DNA of 64,000 nt from NCBI GenBank assembly GCA_030448265.1, contig JAUJNG010000002.1:1-64000 (forward strand), given 5' to 3'. Of the stretch, positions 27,173 through 35,677 are shown one piece after another (position 1 is the first letter of the stretch; each line of letters starts with the position of its first letter). Position numbers and translations under genes: made by a program. This DNA is from Abditibacterium sp. (GTDB lineage Bacteria; Armatimonadota; Abditibacteriia; Abditibacteriales; Abditibacteriaceae). The notes below the pieces were generated by a model. The model did no database searches. It had not been told where the DNA came from and was given only the letters and a program-made list of their open reading frames with translations.

Positions 27173-28567
27173 ATGTTTTTCCAATCCAAAACCCCCGAAC
27201 AAATCGAAAAACGCCGCCGCTTCTGGCGAAAAGCGCGGCGACGTTTGGGCTGGACGCTCGCCGCGCTTTTCGTGGCGCATTCGGGCCTCAATATCTACGC
27301 TTCGGTTCTGCTCAACCGCGAACTCGCCGCCATCCGGCAAAAGGGCCAGCCTCTGCTACTCGCGGAGATGGCGCCGCCCGCCGTGCCCGACGCGCAAAAT
27401 GCGGCGCCAATTTATAAACAGGCGGCGGATTCGCTGCGTTTTTCAACCACAGAAAAGGGGGCTTTTAGAACCCGTCCCCACAACCGGACGCCGCAAATGA
27501 ATCGAGATATTGAAGCGGCGGTTCGTAAAAACCAAACAGCCGTTAATTTGACGCGCCGCGCGGCGGCGACGCCGCAGTGTCGATTTCCTATCGACTGGGA
27601 TACGGACAACCCCTCCGAAATCACTTTTCCCCATTACACCGAACTGCGCGAATTGGCTCAACTGTTGGCGGCACAGGCGGTTCTCAATGCCAAAAACGGC
27701 GACAGCGACGCCGCCCTGCGCGATGTGCGCGCCCTTTTCGGCATGAGCCGCCATCTTGCGGGCGAACCGGTTCTCATCGGTTTTTTGGTGGCTCAATCGA
27801 TTGACAGCACGGCTCACCAGGCACTGGCGCAAGTTTTGGAAACTGTGCCTTTAACCCTCGCCGAGGCCCCCGCTTTTCAAAACTCTCTTCCCACGCACGA
27901 CTGGAATCGCGTTTTCATCCACTCCTTGCACGGCGAGCGAACCTGGACGATCTTTGTTTTCGAGAGAATACGCCAGCCTACCCTGACAAATTTCGTGTCC
28001 GAAGTGCTGGGGGAGAACACGCCGTTGTGGGCGCACTTCCCGTTGATTCTGGTCTGGCATCCCTTCTTGAAACTGGACGAAGTGCATTCGCTGCGCTTAT
28101 GGAGACAACTGCTTGATGCGGCCTCCACTCGTCCATTTGGCCATTCCCCCAATGCTGCGGATAAGGTCTTCGAAACAACCCCACGCTACGCCCTGCTGAC
28201 GCGCACTCTGTTTCCGGTTTTCGGCAGAGTCAGCGATTACCGCGATCAGGTCGAGGTAAAGAGGCGTCAGCGCGAAGTCGCTCTGGCCCTGACTTCCTAT
28301 CGCACCGCGCGGGGCAGTTATCCAGCACAACTTCAAGAGGTTGCTTCGCTGTGGGGGAAAACGTTGCCTCTCGATCCCTTCAGCAACAAACCTTTCGTTT
28401 ATCGCCGCGAGGGAAATAGTTTTCTGCTTTACAGCGTCGGCGCCAATCGAACGGATGATGCCGGTAGAAACTACCAAGATAAACCCCCTTCACGCAGTTG
28501 GAATTCTTATGATGACATTCGGTGGGGCAACTCCCCCAGGGAAACTTTTCGAATCTACAGTCCATAG
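27173..28567 (+). CDS. Membrane-anchored protein with pilin-like C-terminal region, unknown
   Basis: A 464-residue protein with one N-terminal membrane helix (about 21-40: LGWTLAALFVAHSGLNIYASVLL) after a basic segment, then a mostly helical domain outside the membrane. The C-terminal part RTARGSYPAQLQEVA, LDPFSNKPFVYRR and LLYSVGANRTDDAG is a pattern seen in large uncharacterised Armatimonadota/Planctomycetota proteins and recalls the end of pseudopilins. The ATG at 27173 is preferred because the open frame upstream lies in an inverted repeat. It follows the sigma/anti-sigma pair and could be a target or part of that unit. No function can be assigned. Confidence 0.65.
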   Translation: MFFQSKTPEQIEKRRRFWRKARRRLGWTLAALFVAHSGLNIYASVLLNRELAAIRQKGQPLLLAEMAPPAVPDAQNAAPIYKQAADSLRFSTTEKGAFRTRPHNRTPQMNRDIEAAVRKNQTAVNLTRRAAATPQCRFPIDWDTDNPSEITFPHYTELRELAQLLAAQAVLNAKNGDSDAALRDVRALFGMSRHLAGEPVLIGFLVAQSIDSTAHQALAQVLETVPLTLAEAPAFQNSLPTHDWNRVFIHSLHGERTWTIFVFERIRQPTLTNFVSEVLGENTPLWAHFPLILVWHPFLKLDEVHSLRLWRQLLDAASTRPFGHSPNAADKVFETTPRYALLTRTLFPVFGRVSDYRDQVEVKRRQREVALALTSYRTARGSYPAQLQEVASLWGKTLPLDPFSNKPFVYRREGNSFLLYSVGANRTDDAGRNYQDKPPSRSWNSYDDIRWGNSPRETFRIYSP

Positions 28568-28626
28568 AGCCTCTGCCGCGCCAATAGCGAGGGGAACGCG
28601 GTTTGCCGCCCAGAGGTCTTGACGAT

Positions 28627-30414
28627 ATGGCAAAAAACCGCAATCGCCGCGACGAATTCGACGCCGACGATCAATCCAACCCCTCCAACTCCCAGTCCAA
28701 CGTCAATTTTGGCGACGATTGGGCTTTTCCCGAAACCCAACTGCGCTCGACCGCCCTTCTGGACGAAATTCTCGAAAAATATCCGCCCGAAAACTATCGC
28801 GCGCGCCAGACTATGCTGCTTTTGCGGCACCAATTAGAAACCGACGAGCGCCAGATGGCCGAAGCCGCCGAATTGGTCGCGCAATATGAAGAGGCGTATA
28901 ACAAGCTGACTCAGCCCGCCAATCGCCTGGGCGTGTATCTCGGCAAACCGCCCGAAGAGCGCACTACCAAAAAGAACAAACCCGAAAACGACGACGTTAT
29001 CGCGCTCATTGCCGTCGGCGAGCAGGAATTCGTGGTTCAAATCGACCCCAACATCGAAAACCCCGATTTCGAGGTTGGCACGCGCGTCAAAGTCAACGAA
29101 GGCTATGCCATCGTCGGCGATTTGGGGCCGGCGACCAACGGCCCCATCGCCAAAATCGCCGAAGTTCTGGAAGAAGACCGTTTGCGCGTGTCCAGCGACC
29201 CGCAGGGTATGCAAAGCCGCATCGTGTTGCGCGGCGACAAGCTGCGCGAAGCGGTTTTGAAGCAGGGCGACGAAGTGCGGATGGAGCCGAATTTCAAAGT
29301 CGCGCTCGAAAGTTTCGGCGGCAACGAATCGCGCGATTATTTTCTCGACGAAGTGCCCGAACTGCCCTGGGAAAAGGTCGGCGGCCAGGAAGAAGCGATT
29401 CAGGTCATCAAAGACGCCATCGAACTGCCCCTGCTCTACCCCGAACTCTTCGAGCGCTTCGGGAAAAAAGCGCTCAAGGGCATTTTGCTTTACGGCCCGC
29501 CAGGATGCGGCAAAACCCTCATCGGCAAAGCGACGGCCTACAACCTCACCAAAGCCTACAACGAGCGCACCGGCCAAAACTTGAAAGAGTATTTTATGCT
29601 CATCAACGGGCCGCAGATTCTCAATATGTGGCTGGGCGAAAGTGAGCGTCAGGTGCGCGAAATCTTCGCCGCCGCGCGCGAAAAATCCAAAGAAGGCCAT
29701 CTGGTTTTCATCTTCATGGACGAAGCCGAAGCGCTGCTTCGCACCCGTTCGAGCGGACGCATCGGCAACATCAACAACACGCTCGTGCCCCAGTTCGCGG
29801 CGGAAATGGACGGCCTGGTGGCGATGGAAAACGTCGTGGTGATGCTGACATCGAATCGCCCCGACTACATCGACCCCGCGATTTTGCGTCCTGGCCGCAT
29901 CGACCGCAAAGTCAAAGTGCGCCGCCCCGACAAACCCTCGGCGCGTCAGATTTTCGGGATTTACCTGCGCGAAGATTTGCCCTACGACCCCGATTTGGTC
30001 AAAGAACACGGCGCCAAAGCCCGCGAGACTCTGGCCGAGGCCATCACCAACTACGTTTATCGCAAAACCCCCGATACAGAGTTTTTGGAGGTCTACACCC
30101 GCGCGGGCGGCGTCGAAACGCTGCATTACAAGGATTTGGTGTCGGGCGCCCTCATCGAAAGCATCGTGGAGCGCGCCAAAGATTTCGTCATCAAGCGCAG
30201 CATTGACGTGAAATCGAGTTTGGAAGGTTTGTCGCTCGCCGACTTGAAAGAAGCCGTCGATGCCGAGTTCAAGGAAAACGAGATTTTCCCCAAGACCGAC
30301 AACGTGGAAGACTGGCTCAAGCTGCTCGACTACGAACCCGAAAACGTGGTGACGCTCAAACCGGTTCGCCCTGGCTCGCGCGACCGCGCCAACAGCGTGC
30401 GCGGCGTGATTTAA
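28627..30414 (+). CDS. Proteasome-type AAA ATPase (ARC/Mpa family)
   Basis: A 595-residue ring-forming unfoldase. A coiled coil at about 35-95 (YRARQTMLLLRHQLETDERQ and on) corresponds to the Pup-recruiting helix of Mpa. OB-type interdomain folds follow (about 110-245), then an AAA module with Walker A GPPGCGKTLIGKA near 292, Walker B FIFMDEAEALL near 360, sensor-1 MLTSNRPDYIDP and Arg-finger LRPGRIDRKV. The C terminus ends NSVRGVI and does not show the Gln-Tyr-Leu tail that docks to the 20S core in typical Mpa/ARC. No prcA, prcB, dop or pup gene is adjacent. It may therefore act alone as a Cdc48-like unfoldase or use an unusual tail. Confidence 0.9.
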   Translation: MAKNRNRRDEFDADDQSNPSNSQSNVNFGDDWAFPETQLRSTALLDEILEKYPPENYRARQTMLLLRHQLETDERQMAEAAELVAQYEEAYNKLTQPANRLGVYLGKPPEERTTKKNKPENDDVIALIAVGEQEFVVQIDPNIENPDFEVGTRVKVNEGYAIVGDLGPATNGPIAKIAEVLEEDRLRVSSDPQGMQSRIVLRGDKLREAVLKQGDEVRMEPNFKVALESFGGNESRDYFLDEVPELPWEKVGGQEEAIQVIKDAIELPLLYPELFERFGKKALKGILLYGPPGCGKTLIGKATAYNLTKAYNERTGQNLKEYFMLINGPQILNMWLGESERQVREIFAAAREKSKEGHLVFIFMDEAEALLRTRSSGRIGNINNTLVPQFAAEMDGLVAMENVVVMLTSNRPDYIDPAILRPGRIDRKVKVRRPDKPSARQIFGIYLREDLPYDPDLVKEHGAKARETLAEAITNYVYRKTPDTEFLEVYTRAGGVETLHYKDLVSGALIESIVERAKDFVIKRSIDVKSSLEGLSLADLKEAVDAEFKENEIFPKTDNVEDWLKLLDYEPENVVTLKPVRPGSRDRANSVRGVI

Positions 30415-30420
30415 AGTGGG

Positions 30421-30452
30421 AAAAGGGCGAGGCTTTCGAGCCTCGCCTTTTT
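30421..30452 (+). terminator. Intrinsic terminator after the ARC gene
   Basis: AAAAGGGCGAGGCT pairs with AGCCTCGCCTTTTT around TTCG, immediately followed by a T-run; a textbook GNRA/UUCG-type loop terminator 6 bases past the stop codon. Confidence 0.9.
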
Positions 30453-30474
30453 GCACCCCATTTTTGGAGTAGAT

Positions 30475-30633
30475 ATGACCGACAACAGTCAGAAGATTTC
30501 GCTTTTCGAAGACCCGATTATTGAGGATTTGCTTGGCTGGGACATTCTTGGTTTGGTGTCACTTACTCTTTGCATTTATTTGGCATTCGTGTGGGCAACT
30601 CACGGCCAAAGTAGTAAAAGCGGCGAAGAGTAG
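30475..30633 (+). CDS. Small single-helix membrane protein
   Basis: A 52-residue protein with a GGAG ribosome site 6 bases before its ATG, so translation is credible. The N-terminal 20 residues are acidic and hydrophilic, followed by one membrane helix (about 25-41: ILGLVSLTLCIYLAFVW) and a short tail (GQSSKSGEE). It lies alone between two strong terminators and is noticeably lower in GC than its neighbours. No family is recognised. It could be a small regulatory membrane protein or a toxin-like peptide, but no antitoxin gene or antisense RNA is evident. Confidence 0.55.
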   Translation: MTDNSQKISLFEDPIIEDLLGWDILGLVSLTLCIYLAFVWATHGQSSKSGEE

Positions 30634-30695
30634 CATTTTGCAGATGAAGTTTAAGAAAGCAACACCTGCGCGACGTGATTTGATGCGACATAATA

Positions 30696-30728
30696 AAAAG
30701 TGAGACGCAAGGGCGTCTCGCTTTTTTG
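30696..30728 (+). terminator. Intrinsic terminator after the small membrane protein
   Basis: AAAGTGAGACGC pairs with GCGTCTCGCTTTTTT around AAGG and is followed by a long T-run; it isolates the 52-codon gene as a single transcription unit. Confidence 0.88.
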
Positions 30729-30744
30729 TTTTCGGGAGAATCGC

Positions 30745-31362
30745 ATGAAAAAGTCGTTGCTGTTTGGCTTGAGCGCCCTCTTCGCCTTGTCGCCCATCGT
30801 TTTCGCGCAAAACGCGCCCTCGATCATCGCACCTTCGACCGAAACCGTCACCGATACGGTTTTGCAGCCGGTGGCCGGAAAATCAGGCGTCTGGACGCTC
30901 GGCGCGGGAAACTACAATTTCCGAAAATTGTTGACCCTGCTGACGGCCAAAACCGGCGGCCAGGCGTATTTCGACACTCTGCTCGGCCCGTCCTCTTTCG
31001 TCGTTGTGCCGCAACCGCTTCAGGGCACGGTTCCCGAACTCATTGGTCAACTGATTAAGAAGGTCGGCCAACCTGACGACAAAATGCAGCCCTCCGCACG
31101 CACAGGCGAGAAACCGTCCCCGCGTTTGGACAGCTTTGAGGTTGTCCAAGTCGGCACCGATTGGCTTTTTCTGCGCGTCAAACCCAAATCGCCGGTCACG
31201 CTTACAGTCACCTCGCCGCCGCCCGATCCCATCGGGTTTCGCTTCAACATCAACCGCTCTCCCCGCCCCGTGAATCCCAAAAATCTGCCGCCCGATGCCG
31301 TTCCACTCGAGTTCAACGGCGAGCGCGTTTATTATGTGCCGCTCCCCGCGAAGGGAAAGTAA
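30745..31362 (+). CDS. Secreted protein of unknown function
   Basis: A 205-residue protein with a clear signal peptide (MKKSLLFGLSALFALSPIVFAQ, cleavage near 22) and a GGGAGA ribosome site before the ATG at 30745. The mature part has a region near 60-100 (YNFRKLLTLLTAKTGGQAYF, VVVPQPLQGTVPELIGQL) that resembles short secretin/TonB-short N-terminal-type folds, where a small domain binds a partner in the periplasm, but this is only a resemblance. The C-terminal half is Pro-rich. It is flanked on both sides by terminators, so it is monocistronic. Confidence 0.65.
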   Translation: MKKSLLFGLSALFALSPIVFAQNAPSIIAPSTETVTDTVLQPVAGKSGVWTLGAGNYNFRKLLTLLTAKTGGQAYFDTLLGPSSFVVVPQPLQGTVPELIGQLIKKVGQPDDKMQPSARTGEKPSPRLDSFEVVQVGTDWLFLRVKPKSPVTLTVTSPPPDPIGFRFNINRSPRPVNPKNLPPDAVPLEFNGERVYYVPLPAKGK

Positions 31363-31366
31363 AACC

Positions 31367-31397
31367 AAAGGAAGTGAAATTTCGCTTCCTTTTTTTG
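31367..31397 (+). terminator. Intrinsic terminator
   Basis: AAAGGAAGTGAAA pairs with TTTCGCTTCCTTT and is followed by more T residues. The rest of the gap to 31509 contains only a small GCGCCCCATTGGGGCG palindrome near 31449-31464. Confidence 0.85.
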
Positions 31398-31509
31398 TGG
31401 CCCAGCAACACGAAAATTCACTTTGGCCGCGCCCCAAGGCGCAACGGCGCGCCCCATTGGGGCGTTTGGCTAAACTGAGCGGGCTTTTCAAAGGTCGCAA
31501 TTTTTTATC

Positions 31510-32253
31510 ATGGCAGGACATTCCAAATGGAAAAACATCCGCTTGCACAAAGGCAAGGCGGATGTCGAGCGCGCCAAGTTGTTCGGGAAACTCTCGCGCG
31601 AACTCACCATCGCCGCCAAACAGGGCGGCGGCAGCCCCGATTCCAATCCGCGCCTGCGCCTGGCCATCGAAAAGGCCAAAGCCGGCTCGATGCCCGCCGA
31701 CAACATCAAGCGCGCCGTTCAAAAAGGCACCGGCGAACTCGCCTCCGACAACTTCGATGAAGTGGTTTACGAAGGCTACGGGCCCAACGGTGTCGCGGTG
31801 ATGGTGGAGGCCGCGACCGACAATCGCAACCGCACCGTCGCCGATATTCGCGCCATTTTCAATAAAAACGGCGGGTCAATGGGCGAAAGCGGAAGCGTCG
31901 CGTGGCAGTTCGAGCGGCGGAGCCAGATCAGTGTCGCGGTGGCGGGCGCCGATGAAGACGCGCTTCTGGAAGCCGCGCTCGAAGCGGGCGCGAGCGACAT
32001 GGAGCGCGAAGACGACACTTTTATCATCGAAGCGGCGCCCGAAAGCGTGCTGGCGGTGCAAACGGCGCTTGAAAACGCGGGCTTTACGGTGTCGGATGTC
32101 GAAGTGACGCTCGTTCCCAGCACCACGATTGAACTCGAAGGCGACGCCGCGCGCAAAATGCTCAAACTGCTCGACGCGCTCGAAGATTATGGCGACGTGC
32201 AAAACGTTTCGGCCAATTTCGAGATGTCGGACGAGGTTTTAGCGCAGTCATAA
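31510..32253 (+). CDS. YebC/PmpR/TACO1-family regulator
   Basis: A 247-residue protein of the widely conserved YebC family. The N terminus MAGHSKWKNIRLHKGKAD is the family hallmark; the GYGPNGVAVMVEAATDNRNRT block near 95-115 and the acidic C-terminal domain are also typical. Family members bind DNA or, as shown for some, help ribosomes pass difficult proline stretches, and act in the cytoplasm. In many bacteria it neighbours ruvC, but here no Holliday-junction gene is seen. No strong ribosome site precedes the ATG, which is nevertheless at the expected N terminus. Confidence 0.95.
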   Translation: MAGHSKWKNIRLHKGKADVERAKLFGKLSRELTIAAKQGGGSPDSNPRLRLAIEKAKAGSMPADNIKRAVQKGTGELASDNFDEVVYEGYGPNGVAVMVEAATDNRNRTVADIRAIFNKNGGSMGESGSVAWQFERRSQISVAVAGADEDALLEAALEAGASDMEREDDTFIIEAAPESVLAVQTALENAGFTVSDVEVTLVPSTTIELEGDAARKMLKLLDALEDYGDVQNVSANFEMSDEVLAQS

Positions 32254-32256
32254 CTC

Positions 32257-32327
32257 AGGAGGGAGGGGGAAGTGGGGAGGAGGGAGGAAATTGAAAACCT
32301 CCCTTCTCCCACCTCCCTCCTTCCCTA
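32257..32327. repeat. Inverted repeat, family D copy 2
   Basis: GGAGGGAGGGGGAAGTGGGG and the next ten bases pair imperfectly with CCTCCCTTCTCCCACCTCCC and the following bases. It shares the GGAAGTGGGGAGG core with copy 1 (18568-18623) and fills the gap between yebC and the next gene. Confidence 0.82.
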
Positions 32328-32349
32328 CTTTTTTCGGAGAACTTTTTCA

Positions 32350-33573
32350 ATGCAAATATTCAAACCTAAAGGCGCCGCGCTCGCGGGCCTGACCTGTGCC
32401 CTTTTGGGCGCGAGCCTGGCGGGCTGCAACAGCGGCAACAATGGCGGAAGCGGAGCAGCTATTGGCGGCGCGGCTGTGGGCAACAGCAGCGACACGCTCG
32501 CGACTGTGGGCAGCACCAAAGTCACGCGCGCCGATCTGGGCGCGTTTCTCGAAGCTCAGAGCGGCGAACAGGCGTTGCCTCAACTCATCGACACCCAGCT
32601 GATTTTCGAGAATTTGAAAACCAAAGGTCTGGACGTGTCCGATGCCGAAGTCGATGCCGAACTTGCGCGGCTTCAAGCCGCCAATCCCACACTGGCGCCC
32701 ATCGTTACGGCGGGCGGCGTGCGACTGGCCGTTTTAAAAAACCAGCTTCGGCGCCGTCTGGCGGAGCAAAAACTGCTGTCTCACGGCATCACCGCCACCG
32801 ACGCGCAAATCAAAAGTTTCTTCGAGAAAAATCGCCGTTATTACGACCAGCCCGCCAAAACCAAGGTCGGAATGCTGTTCTCCTCGACCAAAGCGCGCGC
32901 CGATTTAATGGCCAAACAGCTCAAAGCCAAAACCAAAACTCTTAGTCAGCTCGTGGCCGAACAGAAGAGTGCCAACGATCCGGTCGCGGCCAACAGTGCC
33001 GAAGACGCCTCGCAGCTCCCGATTTGGCCGCAGCTGGCGCCCAGCATCACGCCCATCACCGACAAACTGCCCAAAGGCGGCATCTCACCGGTGCGCCAGC
33101 TCGCGCCGCAGGCCTACGCCATTCTGGTCGTCACCGACAGAACCGCTTCCGTCAAAGCCGACTTCGCCAAAATTCGCGCTCAGGTCGAACGCGATTACAA
33201 AGCCGCCGAAGTCGCCAAAAAGACCGTCGCGCAAAACCCGCAGAACCCGCCCTTCGACGAAACGATCAAACGCACCTATGAAGCACTGAGCGCGCAAAGC
33301 CCCACCCTCACCCTGAGCGACGTTCTGGGCTATATCAACCAGACCGCGAGCAACAACTTGATCGCCTCGCTTCGCACGGCAGGCAACGTGCAAATCGACG
33401 ACGCCTCCTACGCCACCGTCGCTCAGCAGTATCAAGCGGCGGGAGCGCCATCGGGCACGCCTGGAGCCACCGAAGGCGCCGCGAACAACAGCGCACCTGC
33501 CGCCAACAGCGCACCTGCCGCCAACAGCGCACCCGCCGCCAACTCCGCGCCCGCGACCAACGCGGCGCCGTAA
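32350..33573 (+). CDS. SurA/PrsA-like lipoprotein chaperone
   Basis: A 407-residue lipoprotein with the lipobox SLAGC (lipidated Cys near 26). The N-terminal half is a SurA-N-like helical domain (TRADLGAFLEAQSGEQALPQ; SDAEVDAELARLQAANP; LRRRLAEQKLLSHGI). The central part near 175-280 resembles a parvulin-type peptidyl-prolyl isomerase, with KTKVGMLFSSTKARADLMAK and AYAILVVTDRTA, but the usual catalytic signature is not clear, so activity may be lost. The C terminus is a low-complexity linker of repeated AANSAP units. It would help fold exported proteins at the membrane. It stands between yebC and mazG with repeats on both sides. Confidence 0.75.
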   Translation: MQIFKPKGAALAGLTCALLGASLAGCNSGNNGGSGAAIGGAAVGNSSDTLATVGSTKVTRADLGAFLEAQSGEQALPQLIDTQLIFENLKTKGLDVSDAEVDAELARLQAANPTLAPIVTAGGVRLAVLKNQLRRRLAEQKLLSHGITATDAQIKSFFEKNRRYYDQPAKTKVGMLFSSTKARADLMAKQLKAKTKTLSQLVAEQKSANDPVAANSAEDASQLPIWPQLAPSITPITDKLPKGGISPVRQLAPQAYAILVVTDRTASVKADFAKIRAQVERDYKAAEVAKKTVAQNPQNPPFDETIKRTYEALSAQSPTLTLSDVLGYINQTASNNLIASLRTAGNVQIDDASYATVAQQYQAAGAPSGTPGATEGAANNSAPAANSAPAANSAPAANSAPATNAAP

Positions 33574-33574
33574 T

Positions 33575-33665
33575 AAAGGCTAAAGGCTGAAGGATGAAGG
33601 CTAAATCAGCAGGACACGCGAAACCGGAAGTGACTCATCCTTTAGCCTTTAGCCTTTAGCCTTTT
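33575..33665. repeat. Inverted repeat, family I
   Basis: AAAGGCTAAAGGCTGAAGGA pairs with CATCCTTTAGCCTTTAGCC; the arms are made of tandem seven-base GGCTAAA-like units. Its right end stands 3 bases before the mazG ATG, leaving no room for a normal ribosome site. Confidence 0.85.
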
Positions 33666-33668
33666 TCA

Positions 33669-34448
33669 ATGGATTCTTTTTCGCGTCTGATTGAAATCAC
33701 CGCGCAATTGCGCGCGCCCGACGGCTGTCCCTGGGATCGGGAGCAGACCCATCACACCCTGCGCGCTTCGCTCATCGAAGAAAGCGCCGAAGTGCTGGAA
33801 GCCATCGAAAGCGGCGACGATGCCCATTTGTGCGAAGAACTCGGCGATTTGCTGTTGCAGAGCGTTTTTCACGCTCAAATCGCGGCGGAAGAAGGTCGTT
33901 TTACGCTCGATGATGTGGTGAATGGCATCTGCGACAAACTGATTCGCCGCCATCCCCACGTTTTCGGCGACGCGAGGGCCGAAAACTCCGCGCAGGTCAT
34001 CCAAAACTGGGAAGCCATCAAACGCGACGAAAAAGCGGCGCGCGGCGAGGTTTCGACTTCGACCCTGGCGGGAATTCCGCCCGAACTGCCCGCGCTCGCG
34101 CAGGCGCTCAAAATTTCCAAGAAAGCCGCGAAAGCCGGTTTTGAATGGCCCGACGAGGCCGGAGTGATGGACAAACTGCGCGAGGAAGTCGGCGAAATTG
34201 AAGAAGCGCTGCGAGGCGAATCGAACGAGCGCGTGGCCGAGGAAATCGGCGATTTGCTCTTTACCGCCGTCAACATCGCGCGCTGGCGCGGGCTGCATCC
34301 CGAACTGGCGTTGCGCGATGTCAATCGCAAGTTCATCGCTCGGTTTGAGACGATGGAACGTGAGGCCAAAGCGCACGGATTGAAGTTGGGGGAGTTGTCG
34401 GCGCAGGAGTGGGATGAGTTGTGGAATCTCGCTAAGTTGGAGGGTTGA
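33669..34448 (+). CDS. mazG: MazG nucleoside triphosphate pyrophosphohydrolase
   Basis: A 259-residue all-alpha enzyme that converts (d)NTPs to monophosphates and pyrophosphate, cleaning the nucleotide pool. Two MazG repeats are present: the first with CPWDREQTH, EESAEVLE, EELGDLLLQ and the second with EEVGEIEEALRGE and EEIGDLLFTAVNIARW. The Glu/Asp pairs are the Mg-binding sites. The length matches the E. coli-type two-domain protein. The ATG at 33669 follows a repeat by three bases and lacks a ribosome site; no better start is present. Confidence 0.93.
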   Translation: MDSFSRLIEITAQLRAPDGCPWDREQTHHTLRASLIEESAEVLEAIESGDDAHLCEELGDLLLQSVFHAQIAAEEGRFTLDDVVNGICDKLIRRHPHVFGDARAENSAQVIQNWEAIKRDEKAARGEVSTSTLAGIPPELPALAQALKISKKAAKAGFEWPDEAGVMDKLREEVGEIEEALRGESNERVAEEIGDLLFTAVNIARWRGLHPELALRDVNRKFIARFETMEREAKAHGLKLGELSAQEWDELWNLAKLEG

Positions 34449-34461
34449 CCCCCGCCTTCGG

Positions 34462-34639
34462 CGGCCCTCACCCGCCGCTTCGCGGCACCCACGCCCAGAG
34501 GGCACCCGCGCAAGCGGGAGAAGGACAGACTCCTACTTTCGTGATTTTACTGCTCCGTTGAACTGGCGCGCGTTCTCCTTCTCCCGCTTGCGCGGGTGCC
34601 CCTCTGGCGTGGGTGCCGCGAAGCGGCGGGTGAGGGCCA
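34462..34639. repeat. Large inverted repeat, family C copy 2
   Basis: Arms contain GGCCCTCACCCGCCGCTTCG, CACCCACGCCCAGAGGGC and CACCCGCGCAAGCGGGAGAA. The central 48 bases, read in reverse complement, match the loop of copy 1 (19810-20006) at most positions, so the two copies are inserted in opposite orientations. Confidence 0.9.
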
Positions 34640-34660
34640 AAGCGAAGCTTTGGGAAAAGC

Positions 34661-35467
34661 GTGAGCGAACCTCCAAAAACCATGCGCTACCTCCGCCTCT
34701 ACCGCGCCTTTTTGGTCAACTGCCTCGCGCGCACCATGGAATTTCGCGCTCAGTTCTTCGCGGGCATCATCGGCTACGCGATTTGGACGGCGATTTCCCT
34801 GGTTTTCATCGGCGCCGTTTTTGGCAACGTGGGCGCGGTGCGCGGCTGGAGCCGCGACCAGATGTGGGTGCTTTACGGCACGTTCGTGATTCTCGAATCG
34901 CTCTGCTACGGCGTTTTGGGCCCGAATATGTGGCGCTTTTCCGGCGGCGTGCGCGACGGCAGTCTCGATCTCGCGCTCACCAAGCCGGTCAACGTGCAAT
35001 TCTTCGTTTCGACGCGCTATCTCGACCTCAACGGCTGTCTCAACGCGCTCGTCGGCTTCGCGCTGATGTTCGTGGGATTTTCGCGCCTGGGGCGCTTTCC
35101 TTCTCTTCTCGAATGGGGCGCGTGGCTATTTCTGCTGGTCTGCGGCTTCGTGATGGCCTACGCCATCTGGTTCGCCTGCGTCACGATTGCGGTCTGGGCG
35201 GTGAAACTCGAAGGCATCGCCGTGGTGTTCGATCCCATGATGCAAATGGCGCGTTTTCCGGTTCAAATCTACCCGCAGCGCGTGCTGACGTTTCTCACCA
35301 TCGGCCTTCCGGTCGCGTTTTTGACCACGTTTCCGACTCAAGCACTGCTGGGGCAAACCGATTTCGCGGTTTTGGGCGCGGCTCTGGCATTGGCGGCGAT
35401 TTTTCTGTGGGGGTCGAACCGCTTTTTCAGCTTCGCGCTGCGGTTTTACGGCTCAGCGAGTTCCTGA
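34661..35467 (+). CDS. ABC-2-type transporter permease
   Basis: A 268-residue inner-membrane protein with about six hydrophobic helices. It resembles the DUF990/ABC2_membrane_6 family: the N-terminal amphipathic stretch MRYLRLYRAFLVNCLARTME, a GGVRDGSLDLALTKPVNVQF loop near 100-120 (the cytoplasmic coupling element) and the final helices. These permeases pair with an ATP-binding subunit, but no ABC ATPase lies nearby, so its partner is elsewhere or lost. The substrate is unknown; relatives function in lipid or drug export. The start is GTG at 34661, with ATG at 34682 possible. Confidence 0.85.
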   Translation: MSEPPKTMRYLRLYRAFLVNCLARTMEFRAQFFAGIIGYAIWTAISLVFIGAVFGNVGAVRGWSRDQMWVLYGTFVILESLCYGVLGPNMWRFSGGVRDGSLDLALTKPVNVQFFVSTRYLDLNGCLNALVGFALMFVGFSRLGRFPSLLEWGAWLFLLVCGFVMAYAIWFACVTIAVWAVKLEGIAVVFDPMMQMARFPVQIYPQRVLTFLTIGLPVAFLTTFPTQALLGQTDFAVLGAALALAAIFLWGSNRFFSFALRFYGSASS

Positions 35468-35524
35468 GTCACCTGTAAGGACAGCGCTTGTCGCTCACTG
35501 TGTGACTTTTTAAAGCACTGCAAA

Positions 35525-35630
35525 AGTGAGCGTAGGGGCGTAGCGTGCTACGCCCTGAGCCTTGGGGCAAATCCAGGTCAAGGACGCTGGAACGTTTTGG
35601 GCGTAGCACGCTACGCCCCTACGCTCACTT
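35525..35630. repeat. Inverted repeat, family F copy 1
   Basis: AGTGAGCGTAGGGGCGTAGC and 11 more bases pair with the mirror-complement ending GCTCACT at 35630; each arm contains the self-palindrome GGCGTAGCGTGCTACGCC. It lies in the convergent gap of the permease and glnD. Nearby 35670-35684 is a half-arm of family E that overlaps the glnD stop codon. Confidence 0.9.
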
Positions 35631-35677
35631 CCAAAACACGATCAAACAAGACACACAGTAAGCGGCAAGCCATGTCC

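Noticed and set aside
30475-30633. 52-residue membrane peptide as a type I toxin
   Set aside because: No antisense RNA promoter, no repeats and no family match; only size and one helix suggest it.
33480-33560. Short tandem repeats possibly resembling a CRISPR array
   Set aside because: They are in-frame coding repeats for AANSAP units at the end of the SurA-like lipoprotein; no spacers and no cas genes.
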